A model generated the notes under the pieces. That model was not told where the DNA came from, did no database searches, and saw nothing but the letters and a program-made list of their open reading frames with translations. The position numbers and the translations under genes were made by a program. Positions 11,218 through 22,424 of a DNA stretch of 64,000 nt are shown one piece after another. This DNA comes from Cephalotrichum gorgonifer (lineage: Eukaryota > Ascomycota > Sordariomycetes > Microascales > Microascaceae): NCBI GenBank assembly GCA_900312665.1, contig ONZQ02000013.1, forward strand, positions 868,001 to 932,000, in the 5' to 3' direction. The first letter of the stretch is position 1. The number at the start of each line of letters is the position of its first letter.

Positions 11218-13996
11218 CTACTGCATGCAAACAACGTCCGCCATGAAGAGATCGTGAACGCTAATCCGACCTCCGTTGTCCCTGATGCAGGTGATCGAGG
11301 GCGAGACCACAAGGCTAACGCGCCAATGCTCGGCCTGCAGCTGCTGTCCCGGCTTGTCGGGGAAGACGGGCCTCATGGCCGACGCGGAGAACCGGTCGCC
11401 GGTGTGCGGGAAGCGGAAGTCGAAATGCGTACGGCCCAAAGAGATCAGGCGCGCCACCTCCCAGCCCTGCTCCGCCAGGACCTTAAGCTCCGCGAAGCAG
11501 CGGTCACGCCGGGCGAAGCGGTTGACCAGCGGGTCAATGAGGGATGCGACCTCCGCCTGGATGTCAGCGATGCGCGTGTCGCGGAAGGCGGCGTAGGATG
11601 GCGCGGCGATGATGCGGCCAGCAACATCCGACTGGCGCTCCAACAGGAGTTGGCGCTGGAAGGCTGGCTGAGGTCCTACGGGGCCGTTAGTAGAGGAAGA
11701 CGAGTGAGAGCCGGGACCGGGTATTGGACTGGACTTACCAAGACGCTCAAAATCACCTCGGAGCTGCGTCAGGGCCCTGTCAGTCGCCTCGTCGAGGCCC
11801 ATCCATGCAAGTGCCGTCCACACCCTGCCAATGAAGAAGTCAACGATGAGCCTCGAGATGAGGCAAGGGCGGTAGAGCGGATCACGGATATGGATATCGA
11901 TGTAGGCATTGGCCTCCAGCGGCGTGAGCGGGGGATACGCCGCCACGATGGCTGGCCAGACCGCCGACTCCTTGACCGTGAGCGCCTGCCGCGCATCAGG
12001 CGTTCCTGCGTAATCGGCCACCCAGCCTCGCGTGAGTTGGTAAAACTCGTCAATGGCCTTTTCTACCTCGGTGAGGAACGTTGTGTCGAGACCCTCGCGC
12101 CCGACATGCGCCCTCGAAGACGACCCGGCGACGGTAGAGGCTTGGAACCCGCCACCACGGCCGATACCGCGACCTACACCTCCAGCCTGCTGTTGATTCC
12201 TGTTTCGGAAACTTCCGCTGAAGGTAGGCTGCTGCTGTTGTTGCGGCAACGGCGGCGGCGCCAGCCGGGGCATCATGGCAGCGTTCTGATGCCCGCCCAT
12301 ATTCTGGCCCATGGTTCGGAGCGTTGTGGGCCGGAACTCGGCCGCCTGGGGACGGAATGCGGTTGTGGGTCGCTGGGCCATGAGCTGCTGTTGCTGCTGC
12401 TGAGCCTGGGGGGTGCCCCTGTTCTGGCGACCACCCATGTTGCGCCCACTACCGCGGCCGTAGAAGCCGGCGGTGGGCGGGACTGCCTGTGGCATGTAGT
12501 TAGGTGTGCCGGGGAATCTGAACGACGGCGTGAGCCGCTGAGGCGGCATCATGGGGCGGCCATCCGGTCCCTCGAAGGGAGACTCTAGGGGCGACGGTAC
12601 GACCATTTTTCCCCCGCCGGGAGAACCGATGTTAGCCTTGAGTGTGTTGATCCTCGCCGGCAGTCTCTTGGACGAAGGAGCGGGGGTCTTGAAGGCGGAA
12701 GGAACTAGAGTGCCCTTTGGGGCCGACGCGGCCTGCGGCCTAGGACCAATCTGCGCCTGCTGAGCGGGGGTCTTTAGGCGGTTGGCGGGACCAGTGCTGC
12801 CAGGGTAGTTGGTGGCATGGGGCTGAGGGTGTCGGGGGCCCGCGATAACCATCTGCATGTTGTTGCTCCCCTGGTTCGAAGAGGAGGGGTCCCTGTCCTC
12901 GGGAGACGGGGCGCCAGATCGCTGCGAGAAGGCGTCCGAGCGGGAGCCGTTGCCCATTCTAGCGCGCTCCTTGGCCTGCCAGTTCTCGCCAATCTCTTCG
13001 AGGAGGCCATAATCACTATTGAGTGAAGGCGAGACTGGACTATCCATCAGGGAGAAGAGTTTCTCCCGGTTACGCATCTGCCCATCAAGTTTCTACGACA
13101 CAGGTGACGGTTAGCGAGGAGGGGGTTTGAGGGCACAAAGCGAAGGCACCGGGGAATTGTACCCGGTAAGTAAGATCATCGGTAATCGGGGATGTCAGGA
13201 TGGTTACATACCTCGAAGAGCATCCTCATACCGCCATTGAAGGCGCCATCGTCCTCGGAGAGACCCCGCAGCTTCTCGAAATCTTTGACGATGTATTCGA
13301 TTTCATACTGGATGTTTTCAAATCTCTCCTGGAAAGTTTGGAGACGGTACTTCTGATCCAAGGTAGTTCTCAGGGCGGTCCTGAGCTCCTCTTCGCGCTG
13401 TTCGTCGCGGTGGCTGTTGTCTTGTCCCCAGTTCGAGATTGTCTTCTTTAGCTCGTTGGCCTGGAGCGTCTGCTCCGCCCAGTCCTCGACAGAGCTCTTG
13501 ACCGCAATGTTGAAGGTCTGTCCAGCCCTCATGAGGATATCACAGAGCTCATCCGCCTGATGGACGGCCACACCTGGCATCCGGCGGATTATCTGCTGGG
13601 CATTGGCGAGAGCAGCTTGAGCCTCCCGACACTCGAGGAAGATTGACTATACGTGAGAGAGAAACGTTAGAGTCAGTCGACGATATAACAAACATAAAAG
13701 GAAAGAGAAACGACAAGGCGGGAAGGAGACCAGGAGAAATGCCCAGATTGGGAAAAGTCAAGCCACCTGGACACATATATCGAGGTGGTCAAGACAAGCG
13801 AGGGATGAGGACGGAAATGATAGTTCAGGAAAAGAGAAACAAGGCGAGGTCCACGAAGAGCAGGAGGGCATTCTGCTTAGGACCTGGTTCGGTCACGGTG
13901 GGGGCAAGAACTCACATGTTGGCTGGCCAGCTCATTGATTTTGGCCACTCGCGCGTCACCTTGAAGAGGCGCGTCGAAATCGATGTGAAGCTCCAT
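11218..13996 (-). CDS. Unrecognised coiled-coil and Gln/Pro-rich protein
   Basis: I do not recognise this gene. Minus-strand exons 13996-13916, 13646-13212, 13092-11739 and 11675-11218 give 775 aa. The start (MELHIDFDAPLQGDARVAK) is followed by a helical, charged N-terminal third with heptad-like segments (for example the QTFQERFENIQYEIEY region), so coiled-coil self-association is likely. A long disordered middle rich in Pro, Gln, Gly and Arg includes poly-Q runs and RG motifs. The C-terminal about 260 residues look folded (blocks such as LISRLIVDFFIGRVW and RTHFDFRFPHTGDRF), so this is a real conserved-looking domain. The 63-nt intron 11738-11676 has GTAAGT, CTAAC and GTAG signals but no stop and keeps frame, so retained transcripts would still be translatable. 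The 269-nt first intron is unusually long for this window. Confidence 0.75.
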
Positions 13997-15960
13997 CGAA
14001 GAGGGATCACTGGGACCAGACTTTCCCAGCTAAGGAATCCCGTATCGATGAAGAGAAAGAGGGCTGATGTCAAAAGCCCAGGATGGCGATGATGATATCA
14101 ACTTCAATAGTGAGGAGAAGATAAAGTAATGATGATGTGGAGGAGGATGTTCGATAGGTGTGGGTTAGGAATGGAACGAGGGTATCAAGGGTTGAGGAAT
14201 ATGTGTGCATGAAAGAATGAAAGCGGGAAGGAGCGAGAAAGGGTGTGTGTGGTAACAAGTCTGGAGAGAAAACTGTGCAGGAGTTGAGTAGGGCTAGAGA
14301 GTCGAGGCTTGAGTGTCTGAGGGAGTGGAAGGGAGAGGTTTATGTCTGTCCTGCCAGCAGTATAAATATATGTCTCTGTGATGGTTTGTGAGTTCGACCT
14401 TGGTCCAGTGTTCTAATCAAGTCATTACGAATGGCAGGCGTTGGATGGGAAACGCCAGATACGTCACGTATATCACCGCCGCTCCTTCCAGAAGAGTGAG
14501 TTGAATTTCAGAGCAGGGTTCGGTGTGACAGGGGGGCTGGATCAAGATACGTCAAGTAGGGGAATCTGCTGGAACAAGGTGGAAGAACATGAGGACCATT
14601 CACTCATGGACCTCTTGGATCGAGGCAATAACAGTGCTCCAAGGTGAATCCTTCCCCTGCTGAGGGCAAGGAGTAGGTAGACATGACCATTCACTTTGAG
14701 CTTTTCACACAGGCCATGCTTCTGGAGCCGTTAGTGCAAAGGCAGGAGAGCACATGCATACCTTAGGAAAAGCCAGAAGAAGCAGTGCGCGTTGCTGGAG
14801 CACTTTAGTCCACCTGGTGTCCACAGGACAAAGGCAGCAACTGTTGTGTATGTCATGGAACAACATAGCAATCCCACTCCGAAAGGAGCCTATACTGGGC
14901 AAAATTGAGAACCTCTACCACATATCCGCGGTGCTGTAGAAAGCCACACTGCCATAATGGGCATATGGCAGATGTCAGTCCTTTCCCCCAACAACAACCC
15001 CATATCATAGAAGTAGCAGCATTTGTGACGAGAAAGGATTCCAGGTGGTGGTGGACGACATCATAGAAATGCAAATTTCGGGCGAGGTACCAACAAGGGT
15101 GCATCGAAGGTTCCATAATGTAATATATTACTCGCAGTAACTGGAGGTCGCGGAAGTCATCTGCGAAGGACCTCGTTAAATAATTGCAACCATTTGGGAA
15201 GTACTATGATACTAAGTAGGCCGTGCCAGCATAAAGCAAGGATGTGGTGGTGGAAATAAGATCAAAAAGATGGCATTTCGATAGGGGCAACTTGTGGAAT
15301 ATAGTTCGGTTCGGCTTCGAGACAAAGCATTAATATATGATAGCCCAAGGTTGAGATGCAAGTTGGGCAGTGCAAGAGATCACAGTCTGTATACTCACTA
15401 AACGGAACCATCTGCCAATACGGAAAACACTACAGATAATCTTCGCAATAAATTAAAACGACCTGTGGAATCTAAAATAATAACGTCAGGGTAAGAGAAA
15501 GGGCGGCGGGATAAGACCTCCACGGGAGAGGTCTTTCCGCAGGCCCTCGGGGTGTTCGTAAATAGGCGTCCTAAGGCAAGTCAAATCAGCCAGCAACGAG
15601 CATGTTGCCTTGGTCGAGCTGTCGAATTTGATGTCTCGGGGGAATACCGGGTGGGTACTGGCGTAGGTACCGTACCCCGACGAGTCTGGGGTGGTGTCTT
15701 GTCTAGCCAAAAGTCTGATGGTACGAGGGGTGGTGTTTGGCGCAACCCGAGAGTATGGCCTTGGGGATCTAGGGTACGACGCAACAATCTGTCGAGAGTA
15801 AGTCATATGAGATGCCGAGGGAAAGAGTACGCTTCGTCACGTTCGATAGCTGGAGGCTCGCAAGTTAGCTAGACGCGACAATAAATGCAACGAGGGGAAT
15901 CGATGATTGACTAACCGTCAAAGTTCCCTAGACTCGACTGTCGTGGGGCCAGGATTAGCT
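13997..15960. other. Spacer between the coiled-coil gene and the RBM39-like gene
   Basis: About 2 kb, AT-rich near 15120-15480. It is the 5' region of the coiled-coil gene (purine-rich next to the start) and the 3' side of the splicing-factor gene. No coding, RNA or repeat feature could be supported. Confidence 0.5.
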
Positions 15961-17876
15961 TCAAATCGCCCGGGTGCGTGAGAACAAACTGCTGTAGACG
16001 GCATCTACAACAGGCGACGCGTCGATCATCCTCCCGCCGAAGTATCTGCCGTTGAGTCCCATGATTGCGTTCTCGCCGCCTTGGACCTTGTCGAACTTGA
16101 GATAAATATCGCCCTTCGAGTTAGGGTCCACAGAGATGTGGACGACATGGCCGTACTTCGATTCCGCCTCCTGTCGAACGTCGTCCTCCAGCTCTTTGAC
16201 CCAATCCTCGCCCTCCTCCCTAAACCGCCGAAATGTTAGCAAGGCCTCTCCAGCAGAATAGGAATGGGAACATGGTAGTAAGAGGCGGTCGTAAGGGTAT
16301 TATCGTACTCTTCGGGATCGAACATGTTGTGGAGAACAACACAGCGACTAGCCTTGTTAACGTTGACGGGAAGTGGCTTAACCTCTGTCTTGGGCTTCAA
16401 GACTTGTCGCTCTTCGGTAGCATTCGACGTTTCGTCGGTTCTGGCAAGCTTTCTCATCAATGCGTCACGACTGTAGTTGTTAAAGTTGACCCCAGCTACG
16501 TCGGTATCGTCAAGAGCACTGGCGCCACCTGCCTTGTCGTTGTCCCTTCCGCCTGCCCTATCGAATGCCGATGACTGTTGGCTGCGGCCGCCGGCGCCCG
16601 AGAATGCGGAGCCTGGGAATGCTTGATTCTGGCCAGAAAACCTCTGCAGTAGATTGGCAGTACTCTCGGGGGTAAACTTATCGTTTCCAAGGCCGACACG
16701 AATCGGCCGGCCGGCAAGATCGAACCCATTCATCTTATCGAGCGCATCCCTAGCTTGCGTAGCATCGCGGAACCTGCTACTTGTTAGTCTCTAGATATTA
16801 TAAGGGCATGGTTGGGTTACGTACTGAACGAAGCCGTAGCCTCGGCTACGCCCGTGCTCATCTTTCTGGAGTTGCACAAACTCGAGTTCACCAAACGGCT
16901 CGAATACCGCCTGTAAGTCTTGTTCCGTCACGTTGAAGTGAATGTTGCCGACGTAGAGGCGGTGGAAGGGAATCGAGTTGGGGTGGCCACTGGTACCTTC
17001 CGGGTTGCGAACCTGGCGGTTCTTCTCGGCCTCGGTGACTTGGACGATGATGGGGATACCTAGGAGTTTCTGGCCAGTAAGCTGGAGGGCCTGGGCAACC
17101 GACTCTTCGTCCTTGAATTCAACGTAACCAACACTAAGAAACGTGGATTAGCAAATGTGGTCGAAAAAAAAGACTGTCGGGGGACAGGATGGAACATACC
17201 CCTTCGACCGGCCGCTAATTCGGTCCTTGACAATCTGAGCCTCAGTCACAGGCGCAACCTTCTCGAAGAATTCCTTTAGTTCCCTCGTGCGCAGGCGGGC
17301 CGCAAGTTGCTGTACGAAGACGGTACGTCGGTCTCGTTCGTCTTCGGTGAGCTGGGGAGGCGTGGCACCATGCCTTCGAGCATCGCGGCCATCGCCATCC
17401 CTGCCTCGATGACGCTGGTCGGCCGCATATCGATCCGACCGATCTCTGCGCTCACGGTACTCCCCTCTGCGGCGGTCACCTGGTGAGCGTGACCTAGAAC
17501 GCGATCTGCCGCTGCGGCGATAGTTGTCACCATCCACTCCTCTGTGTCGACGTGGGTGACGGCGGTCATCGTCGCGACTTCGGCTTCTGCGCCTACTTCT
17601 GTGACTCCCAGCATCGCTTTTCGGGGTGCCTTCTTTGTGGCTGCCTGCTGGCGAGTCTCGTCGGCTTCGGGTCGAGCTGTGCTCACGACGCTCGCGTCGC
17701 TTACGGTCGTAGTATTCCCTGTCTCTCTCACGCGAGTCATCTCGGTCGCGACCACCCCGATCACGATCCCTACGGTCAGACCTCGGGTGATCCTCGTCGT
17801 CGCCGTGCTTCAGTCTCTTGTCGTCGGCATTCTTAGCCGTTGCGTCGAGAAGAGCCTCGACATCTAATGCGGCCAT
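15961..17876 (-). CDS. SR-like splicing factor, RBM39 (CAPER) / Rsd1 family
   Basis: Nuclear pre-mRNA splicing factor of the CC1-like family. Exons 17876-17200, 17133-16825, 16773-16309 and 16219-15961 give 569 aa. The first about 160 residues are an Arg/Ser/Asp-rich low-complexity region with many RS, RD and RE dipeptides. RRM1 follows (RNP2 TVFVQQL; RNP1 GRSKGVGYVEF, created across the first splice), then RRM2 ([16 protein letters not shown], created across the second splice). The C-terminal domain is UHM-like (RCVVLHNMF start, then GDIYLKF and [11 protein letters not shown]), the type that binds U2AF-type ligand motifs. Every intron is 52-89 nt with canonical ends. Domain order equals human RBM39 and S. 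pombe Rsd1. Confidence 0.93.
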
Positions 17877-18871
17877 TTTGCGGTGTGCCTATAATTGTCA
17901 GGAAGTAAGGGGTACAGGGAGGTGCAACAATGAATTATTTGCGTAATAATCGATGGTAACAATCCGTCGCTGTCTAGTTTGAGATGGTATATTCCAGGAC
18001 TTTGGCGTCGTCAGCCTAGGGAGACCAAATTTGCGATCAGGAGCCAAAGCGGAGCATATCACGTGACCTTATCTTTAACCTTACGCGCGAGGACGGCATG
18101 CGGCAGGAAACTGGTTTCAATTAAGGCTATGATAGTACTAGTCCGGTTTCTCTCTTATAAATTGGCGACGGAACCGATCCATTTACTTGCAAGGCATTGT
18201 GAGGCTCCCAATATGACTCCGCTGCGAATGAATACCTTGTAATCAATAACGCCTGAGGTCTCGACTTCTTGATACACTTTGCGCTTATTAATGCAGAGGT
18301 AAGGTATTCGGCGACTCACAGAAAGGTTGCTCCAGCCCCATTCCCGAACATTGAGAAATGGTGTATGACTGATTCCTCAGGCAAGTAAATGGCTGTCTGC
18401 CTTGGCCCAGTGTGGTTGTGGCTTGGACATGTGGCTGTGGCACTGCTAGTCCGCCGCTGCGACGTGGGAACACCCCATTCCAACGCTGGCGATGAGACAG
18501 ACGTTCCTTCTCATGCTACTGTCACAAAGGATTTATCTACTTTACGATCCAGTTTAACATGTTATACCTCCTCGAGACAGGAATTTAGATCAAAGAAATG
18601 AACTATTTAACTAGTCTTGGAATTCCCCAAAATGAATTCCTGGTGACCGTAAATTGTCCATTTGAAACCCTCAAGGCAATCGCAACCCAGCAGCTGCAGC
18701 AACCCGTGTAGCTTCCCAACACCAAGGAAGGCACAAAACAACATTGAAGGCCCATCATTTCCAGACTTCCCCCCTAAAAAACACCGTCTCATCAAGCGTA
18801 CATTGGCTCTCAAAGATACCGTTGCGCCTCCTGTTCTTCTCACACAGCCAACCCAGGAGGAATCAGTGACA
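17877..18871. other. Divergent promoter region, RBM39-like / vWA
   Basis: About 1 kb between two diverging genes. It contains a CACGTGAC element 184 bp before the splicing-factor ATG. The reading frame of the vWA gene is open back to an ATG at 18662, but that extension has no recognisable domain. Confidence 0.5.
18060..18067 (+). promoter_or_regulatory. CACGTGAC element upstream of the RBM39-like gene
   Basis: ATCACGTGACC context, about 185 bp upstream of the ATG at 17876 (minus-strand gene). Candidate bHLH (Cbf1-like) site, by motif only. Confidence 0.35.
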
Positions 18872-19867
18872 ATGTCCGCATCGACACCAAAGCAGAAGTG
18901 GGGCGAGAGATTCACGGGGAAACTGTTCCGCAGTCGATCTAAGCAAGAGACCGACGATGCCTCAACCCTACCTACAAATGACCAGATACGTATGGGGTGT
19001 CAGCCATTCGATACTGCCCAGGCTGATGAGCAGCCACCGGCGTATACCGATGTCGTGGAAGGGAACTCTCGCCTGGGGGCTGGACGTTCTACTCGTGAAG
19101 CGTTGTCCGCCTCATCGGTAGCCAACACTACAACCTCTGAAGACCCCTACGCATTCCTCTCCAAATTCGACACAATCTTCCTCATCGACGACTCGGGCTC
19201 CATGACCCTGTCGGATCGCTGGAGGGAAACCAAAGAGGCACTCCGTTCCATCACTCCCATATGCGCAGCTCACGACAGCGACGGGATCGACGTCTACTTC
19301 CTCAACAACAAGTCGAATCAACCTGCTGACGCCAAGTCGGGAAGGCCGGCCAACGGATACCGGGGTATCAAGAACGCAGCCGCCGTTGATCGTCTTTTTA
19401 GTTCGGTGCGCCCGCGAGGTGGTACTATGACGGGCACGCGCCTGCATCATATCCTGGACCCCTACCTTGACCTCCTCGAGCAGAACCCGCACGAGATGAA
19501 GAAGGAGAAGATAAAGCCCGTCAATATAATCGTCATCACGGATGGCGCCGCCTCAGATGATGTCGAGGGCACGCTCCTGGGGGCCGCCATGAGGCTCGAC
19601 GCGATTAAAGCTCCGGCTTACCAGGTCGGTGTCCAGTTCTTCCAGGTGGGCAACGATCGTGATGCCCGGGAGGCACTGGAGGGTCTTGACGATGGCCTTA
19701 GTGGGCTGGTCAAGGGGGGAACTCGCGATATTGTGGACACTGTCACTTGGAGCGAGACGAGAGGCGGGTCGTATACCTTGTCCGGCGAAGCCATCCTCAA
19801 AGTGGTGCTGGGTGCGGTGATACGTCGCCTGGATCGTCGGAATGTCACCAATGAGAGACGGGGGTGA
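18872..19867 (+). CDS. von Willebrand factor A-domain protein
   Basis: Intron-free gene of 331 aa. The first about 95 residues are polar and Lys/Ser-rich (KWGERFTGKLFRSRSK) with a PPAY motif (in PPAYTDVV), which could bind WW domains. A vWA domain follows. Its MIDAS metal site is visible as FLIDDSGSM (DxSxS), with the Thr of GTMTGTRL and the ITDGAASDD loop in the expected later positions. Such proteins are widespread in filamentous ascomycetes without a settled function. Metal-dependent protein binding in the cytoplasm is the reasonable inference. I chose the ATG at 18872 because the upstream in-frame extension from 18662 lacks conserved features. The alternative start would add 70 residues. 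Confidence 0.85.
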   Translation: MSASTPKQKWGERFTGKLFRSRSKQETDDASTLPTNDQIRMGCQPFDTAQADEQPPAYTDVVEGNSRLGAGRSTREALSASSVANTTTSEDPYAFLSKFDTIFLIDDSGSMTLSDRWRETKEALRSITPICAAHDSDGIDVYFLNNKSNQPADAKSGRPANGYRGIKNAAAVDRLFSSVRPRGGTMTGTRLHHILDPYLDLLEQNPHEMKKEKIKPVNIIVITDGAASDDVEGTLLGAAMRLDAIKAPAYQVGVQFFQVGNDRDAREALEGLDDGLSGLVKGGTRDIVDTVTWSETRGGSYTLSGEAILKVVLGAVIRRLDRRNVTNERRG

Positions 19868-21106
19868 TGGTATTGATCATGTTTGTGATTCCTTGTACTT
19901 TTTATTTTGTTTTATTAGAGAGTCTCTTATCTTTTTCTTCGTGTAACTTGATAGACAATGTTAGTTGGCGTCGGGTAGGTTTGCTTTGGGGGGGGAAGGT
20001 GCAAGGATCAGACAAGACGACATCAAAGTTTGAGGGCCATAGAGTGTAAGTGTAAGAGAAAATAGAGCAAATATACCCATAAAAGACCGGATCTATGAAT
20101 GACTGTTGGCAACAAGAATGTGGTGGTGCCTTGACATTTGCCAAGTCACTTTGGTAAAAACGAGTGTAAGTTTGGAGGTTGTAGAGCAATGCGAGCGAAA
20201 TTCAGGTATTGTCCAACACGTGATAAATACAGGCCGGTCCCGACCAAACTGATCTTGTACACTTCAACGGCGAAATTCTCTTGGTGCTCCGCAACAGGGT
20301 CATCTGGCAAATCCAGAAGTGGGGCAGAAAAGACGGCACGAGGTACAATGTACCCGCTTTGCGCTTCGGCTGTTGCAGGGCTACAGCAGAGATCATCATT
20401 GGCCAAGAGTCCCGCCTTACTCAGCCCAGCCTCCTTTGCCAGGTACTCAGGTACCTGACCCCCAACTCCACATTTGGGGAGTGGGGAGGTACTTAAACAA
20501 TCTAATCCGGATGGTGTGGAACCAACGATCCCCGGCAACTGCATGGCCGCTCCCCAGCCGACGGCGGTTCTTGGTACAATGGACCCACATAAGAGATACT
20601 CGAGTACTTAACAATTTTAAAGTTTTACAACCGGAAGTTTTTCGGGGTACCTAGTGGTACATTTGTTATCATTTTGAATTGCGCTTTAATACGGTAATCC
20701 GATGTACCTAGTCTCATTTTCCTGACGGATATGCTAGTGGCTGTTAGCATTACAGTAGACCCTAACTCGGGCTTGTCTCAGCTCCGATCTGACGCTAATG
20801 GATACAGGGCAGGTTGCTCGGCTTCCTGCAAGTCAACCCATTGATCCTCTTTCTTTGCTACTGTCGTGCTGCTGCTCACCCACACATGCTCTCACACACT
20901 TCTGTTTCTTCCCCTTCCTTTCCTCCCTTCTTCCCATCTTTATTAAACCCTCCATCACCTGTTTCCTTAATTCCTCATCTCTCTCCCCCCAGCAATTTAT
21001 CTCATCTCAGTCGTCTCTTATTCTGGGTGACCATCCTCCCTTGCACTTACACCTTGGACCTGCTCGACCCACGTGGAACACGCGCATCCCATCCCCTTCG
21101 TCGCGT

Positions 21107-21144
<38 letters not shown>

Positions 21145-21524
21145 ACCTTCTTACCCCTCTTGGCAGTCTTCTACCATCGGCCATCTCGAGTCTCTTGCAT
21201 TATCCATCATCCCCATCAACAAACATCATCATCATCGCCGATTGGTCTTCTCGTCATCATCTCGGCATCAACCCCCAGCGAATTCCATCGTGGCTCCACC
21301 TACTCTCCACCTCAACCGTCTTGCCCACCAGCACTAAGACCGCAACGACACTTCAGAACTGGGCATTCGACAGCCACCCTTGTCTCAAAGAGCAGGTTGT
21401 GCAATTCTAAGTTCTGACTACTAACCTTGTGCTCCAGACCCTTAGCTACTCTTACACTTCCCCCCTAGTACCTTTCTGCCCTCGTCCCTTCCACTGCAGT
21501 CCAATCCTATCTGAACCGGAAACA
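19868..21524. other. Spacer with long pyrimidine-rich leader
   Basis: About 1.66 kb. A CACGTGAT site sits at 20217-20224, GTAC-type palindromes near 20586, and from about 20800 to 21524 the plus strand is strongly C/T-rich, the typical look of a fungal promoter and 5' UTR for the next gene. Open frames in the leader are low-complexity Ser/Pro/Leu and are not supported as genes. Confidence 0.5.
21108..21137. repeat. (CT)15 microsatellite
   Basis: Thirty-base perfect CT dinucleotide repeat in the leader of the gene at 21525. Likely to vary in length between strains. Confidence 0.9.
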
Positions 21525-22424
21525 ATGGTGCTCTTCGAAAGCTCCTTCGCCGACTCCCCAGTCCTCACCATAGCACCCCGGACCGCCCATCAGGCTATCA
21601 CACTTGGAAAGACCACGGCCCCACCCACCGCTGCGCCAATGCGGCCCAGAGCATTCCTTCACAGGCGGCCTGTCACCATGACAAACTCCAGACCTAGTGG
21701 TGCCGGCCGCAAACGGTCTCGTGATGAGGCCGAGCCGAATCTCTCTGAATCAGACGAGGCCGCACCACCCGCTCTTAACCCGTGGATGTCCGGAAACGAT
21801 ACGATGATGCTGGAGCCAGAGACCACTGTCTCGTCTTCCCAGGCGGGCACGCTCTCCGCAGCAGAGGCCATGCGCAATTCGGAAATCAAGACCGCCATGC
21901 AAATGCAACAAGACCAACAACTTTCCGGAAGAAGCCACAAGACGCAGCGACGCGATCAGGCAGTACCAGCCGTGACTGCGAGCCCCAGGCTGGTCTCCAC
22001 CGGGCCTTCAAGCCACTCTGAGCCGGCTGACGTCGTGGTGGACGACTTTACCCTTCACCTCGGCATCGGTTGGAGGCGCATTAGCAATGACGAGCATATC
22101 CAAGCGGCCGCCCGTGGGTGGGCACGATTTATCGAAAACCACTACCCCATCTCCAACGTGGTGATTCGACTTGAGAGCAAGGGCCTTCAGTCCTACCTTG
22201 TTGAGTCCTCGCAGGGTTACTTCCTATTCGACGAGAACCTCCGGTGCGGACGCCTTGTCAGCAGCACTGACGAAGGCGCTCTGCATAACCTCAAGAGCAA
22301 TCCTCCGGTATTTGAGGGACCCGAGACTATGATGGCTGCCGCTCAGTCATCGATCACGTCGTATGGTCAAGTCAACAATACGCGCCTCTTCGGAGCACTC
22401 GACATGGAGATGGAAGTCTGTTAG
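21525..22424 (+). CDS. Unrecognised protein, likely conserved in Sordariomycetes
   Basis: Intron-free gene of 299 aa with no domain I can name. The first about 160 residues are low-complexity and polar, with a short basic cluster GRKRSRDE that could act as a nuclear signal. From about residue 165 a compact, conserved-looking domain starts (DDFTLHLGIGWRRIS, then ARGWARFIENHYP, LESKGLQSYLVESSQGYFLF and LRCGRLVS), with aromatic and hydrophobic spacing of a folded alpha/beta unit. The frame is open 96 nt upstream, but the ATG at 21525 sits in a good context (ACAATGG). Nuclear location is inference only. Confidence 0.75.
   Translation: MVLFESSFADSPVLTIAPRTAHQAITLGKTTAPPTAAPMRPRAFLHRRPVTMTNSRPSGAGRKRSRDEAEPNLSESDEAAPPALNPWMSGNDTMMLEPETTVSSSQAGTLSAAEAMRNSEIKTAMQMQQDQQLSGRSHKTQRRDQAVPAVTASPRLVSTGPSSHSEPADVVVDDFTLHLGIGWRRISNDEHIQAAARGWARFIENHYPISNVVIRLESKGLQSYLVESSQGYFLFDENLRCGRLVSSTDEGALHNLKSNPPVFEGPETMMAAAQSSITSYGQVNNTRLFGALDMEMEVC

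Noticed and set aside
11137..12588. 483-codon plus-strand open frame
   Set aside because: Antisense to the coiled-coil gene. It has no domain, and the minus-strand splice signals and composition fit better.
18662..18871. N-terminal extension of the vWA protein
   Set aside because: The frame is open but composition is leader-like, and the ATG at 18872 begins the conserved-looking part.
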